NCBI GenBank assembly: GCA_036745245.1
Contig: DAIOGN010000116.1
Span: 1 to 10,493, forward strand
Source: DAIOGN01 sp036745245
GTDB taxonomy: Bacteria; Zixibacteria; MSB-5A5; JAUVRN01
Reading direction: 5' to 3'
DNA: 10,493 nucleotides
How positions within the stretch are numbered: position 1 is the first letter of the stretch; the number at the start of each line of letters is the position of its first letter. The notes below the pieces were generated by a model that saw nothing but the letters and a program-made list of their open reading frames with translations, had not been told where the DNA came from and did no database searches. This document shows positions 6,914 to 10,493 of this stretch, piece by piece. Made by a program: the position numbers and the translations under genes.

Positions 6914-6919
6914 AATATA
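6914..6919 (-). promoter_or_regulatory. Candidate -10 box of arsR
   Basis: On the minus strand TATATT ends three bases before ATG 6910 and six before ATG 6907. Transcription would normally begin six to seven bases downstream, at or next to the second ATG, giving a leaderless mRNA. No good -35 box lies 16-18 bases upstream. An ArsR operator probably overlaps, but I see no convincing dyad. Confidence 0.4.
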
Positions 6920-6989
6920 CGCTCAATGGGCGCGGGGGATCCAGGAAATTTTGACCTCAGCGAGATTCTTTCCAGGGGTGGCCCATTCC

Positions 6990-7006
6990 TTTCGTATAGT
7001 ACGAAA
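6990..7006. promoter_or_regulatory. Perfect 17-bp palindrome, candidate MarR operator, with -10 box
   Basis: TTTCGTA (6990-6996) and TACGAAA (7000-7006) are exact inverted repeats around TAG. The palindrome ends one base before the marR ATG and contains TATAGT (6995-7000), a five-of-six match to the -10 consensus. A dimer bound here would block RNA polymerase, the usual MarR autorepression layout. A further copy of the right half, AGTACGAAA, recurs at 7014-7022 inside the gene, 16 bases from its first copy at 6998-7006. Confidence 0.65.
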
Positions 7007-7007
7007 C

Positions 7008-7484
7008 ATGAACAGTACGAAAGAGATACAAGCAGCCACCCGCTCGGGCGTGTACCTCATCTCCGCCCTCCACAGGGCAAGCCGCCAGTCAGCCATCTTT
7101 ATAGATGAGCTCGTCCGCGAATTGGACCTGTCCGCGGCCGATGGCCATCTCCTGGCGTACGTGAGCCTGTACGGGCCCTGTTCCGTGGGAGAACTGCTGC
7201 GCGTGTTCGGCTACCGGAAGCCCACCATGAGCAGCATGATCAACCGGCTCGAGAAACGCGGCTATCTGCGCCGCACGCTCAACGCCGGCGACAAACGCTC
7301 GCTTCTGGTGGAGTTGACCGCCGAAGGGCGAAAGGTAGCAGACCTAGGCCGGTCCCGCGTTCAGGGACTCGATGCTGCAATTCTTGAACGAGTCACGGAG
7401 TCCGATCTCGAGGGGTTCCAGCGCGTGCTTTCCGCCGTGGCACACATCACGGGCGTGGAGGTGAGGCGCGCTCCTCGCGCCTGA
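7008..7484 (+). CDS. MarR-family transcriptional regulator
   Basis: This 158-residue DNA-binding protein has the MarR layout: N-terminal dimerisation helices (about 10-38), a winged helix (about 40-105) and C-terminal helices (about 106-150). The recognition helix is KPTMSSMINRLEKRG at 71-85. The wing, with the conserved D-R-S signature, is NAGDKRSLLVELTAEG at 92-107. MarR proteins usually repress their own gene and a neighbour, and release DNA on binding phenolic or other small ligands or on oxidation; the ligand here is unknown. Cys58 is the only cysteine. An in-frame extension reaches 6669 but runs through arsR on the other strand and through the palindrome, so ATG 7008 is chosen. No Shine-Dalgarno is present, and the -10 box lies seven bases before the ATG, which implies a leaderless mRNA. 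Confidence 0.9.
   Translation: MNSTKEIQAATRSGVYLISALHRASRQSAIFIDELVRELDLSAADGHLLAYVSLYGPCSVGELLRVFGYRKPTMSSMINRLEKRGYLRRTLNAGDKRSLLVELTAEGRKVADLGRSRVQGLDAAILERVTESDLEGFQRVLSAVAHITGVEVRRAPRA
7464..7482 (+). other. Short GC hairpin at the marR 3' end
   Basis: AGGCGCG (7464-7470) pairs with CGCGCCT (7476-7482) across a five-base loop and overlaps the last codons and the stop region. It may help end or stabilise the marR transcript together with the next hairpin. Confidence 0.35.
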
Positions 7485-7494
7485 GCACGGACTC

Positions 7495-7519
7495 TCCCGT
7501 CGGTCGCATCCCGACGGGA
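7495..7519 (+). terminator. Hairpin downstream of marR
   Basis: A nine-base perfect stem, TCCCGTCGG (7495-7503) with CCGACGGGA (7511-7519), has a seven-base loop and begins ten bases after the marR stop. No T-run follows, so factor-independent termination is uncertain. Confidence 0.5.
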
Positions 7520-7565
7520 CGTGTGGATGCTTGTGTCGGGTGCCCGGTACGGCTTTCTTCGCTCC

Positions 7566-8111
7566 ATGATGACTTCCATTCTCAGAGCGTGCGCCGCCCT
7601 GTTTCTTGTGACGGGCTGCGCCTCCAAGGCGCAGCTGACCTACGAACCCGCCAACGAAGTGCAGGGCTCGGGCCCGATGGGCCTGCGCGGCTTCGTGTAT
7701 GGTCCGGCGGAGGCCGGCCAGGTGAAGCCCAACCAGTCTCAGGTGGTGGGTGCACCGGTGAAGGGAGAACTCTACACCGAGGACGTCTCAGTGTTTTTCG
7801 AGCGCGCCCTGCAGATGGAATTAGAGAAGTCGGGCTACCAGCTTTCGGGCGTGGCCGAGCGAAATCTCACCGGCCGCATCGAGGCGTTCGGGATCGACCA
7901 CTCGCCCAAACAGAACCGGATCGATGCCATTGTGCAGGTGAACTTCCAGGTGCAGAAGGGTTCGCAGACGCAATTCGAGTACCTGTCCACGGCGTCGAAG
8001 GAGTTTCGAACGAAGATCGGCGGCAAGACAACGAAGGACATGCTGGTCGAACTGACGCAGGTCTGCATCGCCCAGTTTCTCGCCGAAGCCCGCGCACAAA
8101 ATCAACTTTAG
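7566..8111 (+). CDS. Lipoprotein, YajG-like
   Basis: This is a predicted outer-membrane-type lipoprotein of 181 residues. The N-terminus MMTSILRACAALFLVTGCAS has a clear lipobox (LVTGC) with the modified cysteine at residue 18. The mature part has the YajG-like layout: a Gly/Pro-rich first strand region, then SVFFERALQMELEKSGYQL, a sentence typical of envelope lipoproteins that scan for a helix and a small alpha/beta domain, then NLTGRIEAFGIDH, IDAIVQVNFQVQKG and a final amphipathic helix (TKDMLVELTQVCIAQFLAEARA). The role is unknown; members are linked to the cell envelope. ATGs at 7566 and 7569 are both possible. An in-frame GTG at 7521 would spoil the signal peptide and is rejected. It follows marR by 81 bases with hairpins between, and its stop overlaps that of the convergent gene. 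Confidence 0.7.
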   Translation: MMTSILRACAALFLVTGCASKAQLTYEPANEVQGSGPMGLRGFVYGPAEAGQVKPNQSQVVGAPVKGELYTEDVSVFFERALQMELEKSGYQLSGVAERNLTGRIEAFGIDHSPKQNRIDAIVQVNFQVQKGSQTQFEYLSTASKEFRTKIGGKTTKDMLVELTQVCIAQFLAEARAQNQL

Positions 8112-9877
8112 CGGCGCACGCCGCGCGCGATCTTCCTGAAGCCCGCCAAAAGGAGCGGGTGCGTCTGGCAGAGCCGAACGTAGTCCCGCTCCCATCCCCC
8201 ACCCTTGGCACGCACGATGGCCACCAGGTGAGCCTTGTCCTGCGCTGACCACTTCGCCCAGCCCGGGAGCTGAACCAACAGCGGGGCCCAGCGTTCCAGG
8301 GCGGTGCGATCCGAGGCCGACCAGCCGCGCAGATTTCCCAGCCCGAGCACGCGTGCGGCCTGCGACACCGCTGTGGCATGACCCCCTTCGCGATCGCCGT
8401 CTGCGACGCGTGTGTACCAGTGGGTGATCGCATACGCCAGGTCGACGAGCGGCGGCTCGGTGTAACGGGCTTGCAGCAGCGGGTCCACGTGCAGCTTCAC
8501 ATCGGTGTGTGAGAGCCGCTTCAGCACGGACATCGGGGTTCTGTACCCGGGCTCCTGGCGAATCCTCGAGGCTTCCTTCTCCGCCAGCGCATACACCCGC
8601 GGGTTGATGGCCCGGAACCCGAGCTTGTAGTAAAACCAGAACGCGCCTGATTCGAGGGGCTCCGGATCGTCCTCCCCCATCTGATGACTGCGCACGAAAA
8701 AGGCCTGGATGCCGAAGTAGCGGTGCAAAAGAAGCGCAAACTGCTCAAACACGAACGCGGATTCGCCCGACCTGTAGGCCGGAAACACGTTGATGGCGAT
8801 CTCGGAACGGTCGAACCACGGGGCCGCGATGCAGTACCCCAGGGGCATGCCGTTGCGCACCAGCACACCGCCGAAGTTCGACTCGAAGGGCAGGCGCATC
8901 TCGGGCGCCATCCCATAGAGCACAAAGGAGAGCCCGCGCCCGGCCGTGTAGCGGTAGCACTCATGTGGATTGGCGAAGATCACGGGGAACAGTTCGCGAT
9001 TGCGAACGGCGTGCGCGTCCTGGAGTGCGTCGATGTACGACTGTCCTTCGCGCGCCCCGAGGCGGCGCATTGAGCCGGGTACCTGCTTCAACGCGGTGCG
9101 CAGGTCGGGGCTGCGTCCACGCAGCGGCACGGTCTGGAAGAACACCTTTCGCGAGGGCAGGCGGTGCAACGTGCGGGAGAAGGGCAGATTGCCAATCCGC
9201 AGCCGGATCGGCAGATCATGTTCGTCGAACAGGAAGCGTTGGGCTTCACGGGGGAGCCGGGAGGTGCGCAGGAGGCGAAGCAGCGCCTCCAATGTCGTCC
9301 GGTCGCGTCGAGTGCGCACACGCGATAGCCAGGTATGGAGGTCGAGTTCGAAGTCGTAGTCGAGGAGATCGTTCTCCGACCAGCTCACAAGAAGCGACTG
9401 CACGCGCAGGAGCGCATCGAGACTCTCCGGCGCCGCCTCATCCCAGTCGATGTCGAGCCGGCCCGGATACCGCCGCGCCAGGCGCTCGCACAACTCGAGA
9501 CTGTAGGGATGCACCACGTCGGTATGCGCGAGGCCCGAGTCCTCAAGCTTCAGTGCGGCTCGCGTTCCGGCACCCTGCAGGTACACATGAAGGCGACGCG
9601 GCAGGGAACGCAGGGAGCGTTCGGACAGGCGGAGAAGGCGGGCCGACTCCGGATAGGTGCGCAGCACGCTCAGGGCGTCGTGATAGGTGAGCCAGTCGGC
9701 CGGGCGGGTGAATTGAGCCCGCAAGAGACGCCTGCACAGCGCGAACTTCCTCGACTCCGACTGCTTGTCGAACACCCACTTGACGAGGTCGAGCGACTTC
9801 AAAGCCTCGAGTTCGGGGCGAGGTCGCCGGGCGGGAGGTGGGCGTTTCATGGGAGGCGGGCGTTCACCCGGAATCAA
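8108..9877 (-). CDS. Protein of unknown function with a GNAT-like core
   Basis: I do not recognise this 589-residue protein. It has no signal peptide or clear membrane helix, so it is probably cytoplasmic. Residues 1-22 are rich in proline and arginine. Residues 25-300 are Leu/Arg-rich, mostly helical in appearance. Residues about 325-445 resemble a GNAT acyltransferase fold: strands GGVLVRNGMPLGYCIAAP, then INVFPAYRSGESAFVFEQFALLLHRYFG (motif-A-like V-P-x-Y-R-x-G), then ESGAFWFYYKLGFR at 409-422 (motif-B-like). The last 140 residues contain several tryptophans and end in a basic tail. The start is TTG at 9877, supported by GGAG six bases upstream; the ATG at 9850 lacks a Shine-Dalgarno. It begins 40 bases after hypE on the same strand, so co-transcription is possible. 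The acyl donor and acceptor are unknown. Confidence 0.7.
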   Translation of the reverse strand: MIPGERPPPMKRPPPARRPRPELEALKSLDLVKWVFDKQSESRKFALCRRLLRAQFTRPADWLTYHDALSVLRTYPESARLLRLSERSLRSLPRRLHVYLQGAGTRAALKLEDSGLAHTDVVHPYSLELCERLARRYPGRLDIDWDEAAPESLDALLRVQSLLVSWSENDLLDYDFELDLHTWLSRVRTRRDRTTLEALLRLLRTSRLPREAQRFLFDEHDLPIRLRIGNLPFSRTLHRLPSRKVFFQTVPLRGRSPDLRTALKQVPGSMRRLGAREGQSYIDALQDAHAVRNRELFPVIFANPHECYRYTAGRGLSFVLYGMAPEMRLPFESNFGGVLVRNGMPLGYCIAAPWFDRSEIAINVFPAYRSGESAFVFEQFALLLHRYFGIQAFFVRSHQMGEDDPEPLESGAFWFYYKLGFRAINPRVYALAEKEASRIRQEPGYRTPMSVLKRLSHTDVKLHVDPLLQARYTEPPLVDLAYAITHWYTRVADGDREGGHATAVSQAARVLGLGNLRGWSASDRTALERWAPLLVQLPGWAKWSAQDKAHLVAIVRAKGGGWERDYVRLCQTHPLLLAGFRKIARGVRR

Positions 9878-9883
9878 ATTCTA

Positions 9884-9887
9884 CTCC
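9884..9887 (-). promoter_or_regulatory. Shine-Dalgarno that favours a TTG start
   Basis: On the minus strand GGAG lies six bases before TTG 9877-9875. The later ATG (9850) has only GCCCGCCTCCC before it, so the non-ATG start is preferred. Confidence 0.5.
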
Positions 9888-9917
9888 GGCCGCGCGCGGG
9901 CCAAGGTGAAAGCGCGA

Positions 9918-10493
9918 TCAGCAGATGCGAGGCAGGGGCTCGGTCAGAGGCAGATCGAGGAGCCTGCCTGTGCCAAGCGTGGTGCGCAGCACCACCTGAC
10001 CGGGGCCGGGCGAACCCACCCTTCCGATGCGGGTGGCCTGGCGGGCACATTCATGCCTGCGCATGATGGCCAGGGCCGATTCGGCCTGCGCCTCCGGCAC
10101 GAACGCCACGAGCCGGCCCTCGCAGGCCACGTGCAACGGGTCCAGGCCGAGCAGCTCGCAGGCGCCGCGTACGGAGGGCGTCACCGGGAGGTGGTGTTCG
10201 TTTACCTCCAGCCGGCGGCCGGCCGACTCGGCGATTTCCACCAGGGCGGCGGCCAACCCACCCCGCGTGAGATCTCTCAAGCAGTGCACATCCACACCCG
10301 AGTCCAAAAGGTCTCCCACCAGTCGATGAAGCGGCGCACAGTCGGAGGTGAGCCCGCTTTCGAACTCAAGCCCTTCGCGTACCGCCATGACCGCCATGCC
10401 GTGACGGCCGATGTCACCCGACAACAAAACTGCGTCGCCCTGGCCGATCGACTTCGGGCCGATGGCGGTTCCGGGACGCACGAGTCCGATGCC
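9918..10493 (-). CDS. hypE: HypE, [NiFe]-hydrogenase maturation protein, C-terminal part
   Basis: HypE works with HypF in the cytoplasm. It accepts a carbamoyl group on its C-terminal cysteine and dehydrates it to a thiocyanate, the source of the CN ligands of the hydrogenase Fe(CN)2CO centre. The 191 residues in the window are the C-terminal part of a protein usually about 340 long. Family phrases are GDAVLLSGDIGRHGMAVMA, EFESGLTSDCAPLH, VHCLRDLTRGGLAAAL (usually RDPTRGG; Leu replaces Pro here), and LGLDPLHVACEGRLVAFVP. The protein ends in LPRIC, so the catalytic terminal cysteine is present. The reading frame is open to the window edge, and the true start lies beyond base 10493. Other hyp genes and a hydrogenase are expected upstream. 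The next gene downstream, 40 bases on, is the GNAT-like protein. Confidence 0.95.
   Translation of the reverse strand, partial: GIGLVRPGTAIGPKSIGQGDAVLLSGDIGRHGMAVMAVREGLEFESGLTSDCAPLHRLVGDLLDSGVDVHCLRDLTRGGLAAALVEIAESAGRRLEVNEHHLPVTPSVRGACELLGLDPLHVACEGRLVAFVPEAQAESALAIMRRHECARQATRIGRVGSPGPGQVVLRTTLGTGRLLDLPLTEPLPRIC

Noticed and set aside
9886..9902. CG-rich near-palindrome between hypE and the GNAT-like gene
   Set aside because: Alternating CG in a high-GC genome gives such palindromes by chance; it also overlaps the probable Shine-Dalgarno region.
9335..10066. Plus-strand open frame of 243 codons
   Set aside because: It spans parts of two real minus-strand genes and shows no domain signal.
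1..10493. Search for CRISPR arrays, tRNAs, insertion-sequence ends and defence genes
   Set aside because: No regularly spaced repeats beyond the three 11-bp units, no transposase or recombinase frames, and no recognisable tRNA were seen by eye.

Overview
The window is compact, GC-rich bacterial chromosomal DNA. A run of ten Ns at 4422-4431 marks it as draft, probably metagenomic, sequence. I see no rRNA, tRNA, insertion sequence, CRISPR array, phage gene or origin. The longest stretch without a gene is about 130 bases, and it is regulatory. The gene mix (HypE, c-type cytochromes, arsenite methyltransferase, DUF2784, a PNPOx-GAF regulator) suggests an uncultured, environmental, respiring Gram-negative-type lineage. 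An Acidobacteriota-, Gemmatimonadota- or Myxococcota-like host would fit, but the sequence does not decide this.

Layout. Bases 1-2722 (minus strand) hold a three-gene operon: a small PNPOx-fold flavin-type protein; a protein with a PNPOx-like domain, a GAF domain and a C-terminal OmpR/PhoB-like winged helix; and a zinc-free quinone oxidoreductase cut off by the window edge. Its promoter is covered by three 11-bp direct repeats. Bases 2852-5683 (plus strand) hold a divergent four-gene run: a monoheme cytochrome c, a diheme SO2930-type cytochrome c broken by the assembly gap, a polytopic membrane protein of the YdjM/metal-dependent-hydrolase type, and a DUF2784 membrane protein. A hairpin separates this run from the convergent arsR-arsM operon (6910 down to 5730, minus strand). 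A MarR-family gene (7008-7484) diverges from arsR, with a perfect palindrome over its promoter. It is followed by a YajG-like lipoprotein gene (7566-8111). Its stop overlaps that of a convergent 589-residue protein of unknown function with a GNAT-like core (9877 down to 8108). Upstream of that gene is the 3' part of hypE, the [NiFe]-hydrogenase maturation gene (window end down to 9918).

How the genes work together. The cytochrome pair is probably secreted and heme-loaded in the periplasm as part of an electron-transfer chain. arsR-arsM senses arsenite and methylates it; no arsenite pump is visible here. HypE makes the cyanide ligands of [NiFe] hydrogenase, so the genome should encode a hydrogenase nearby. 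The most interesting unit is the left operon. It pairs a one-component regulator (flavin-like domain, GAF, DNA-binding winged helix) with an oxidoreductase and a small PNPOx protein. Its promoter carries repeats with the 7+4 bp geometry that OmpR/PhoB-type winged helices recognise, so autoregulation is plausible. A second theme is that arsR, marR and perhaps the PNPOx gene have -10-like boxes about 4-7 bases before the start codon, which suggests leaderless transcripts.
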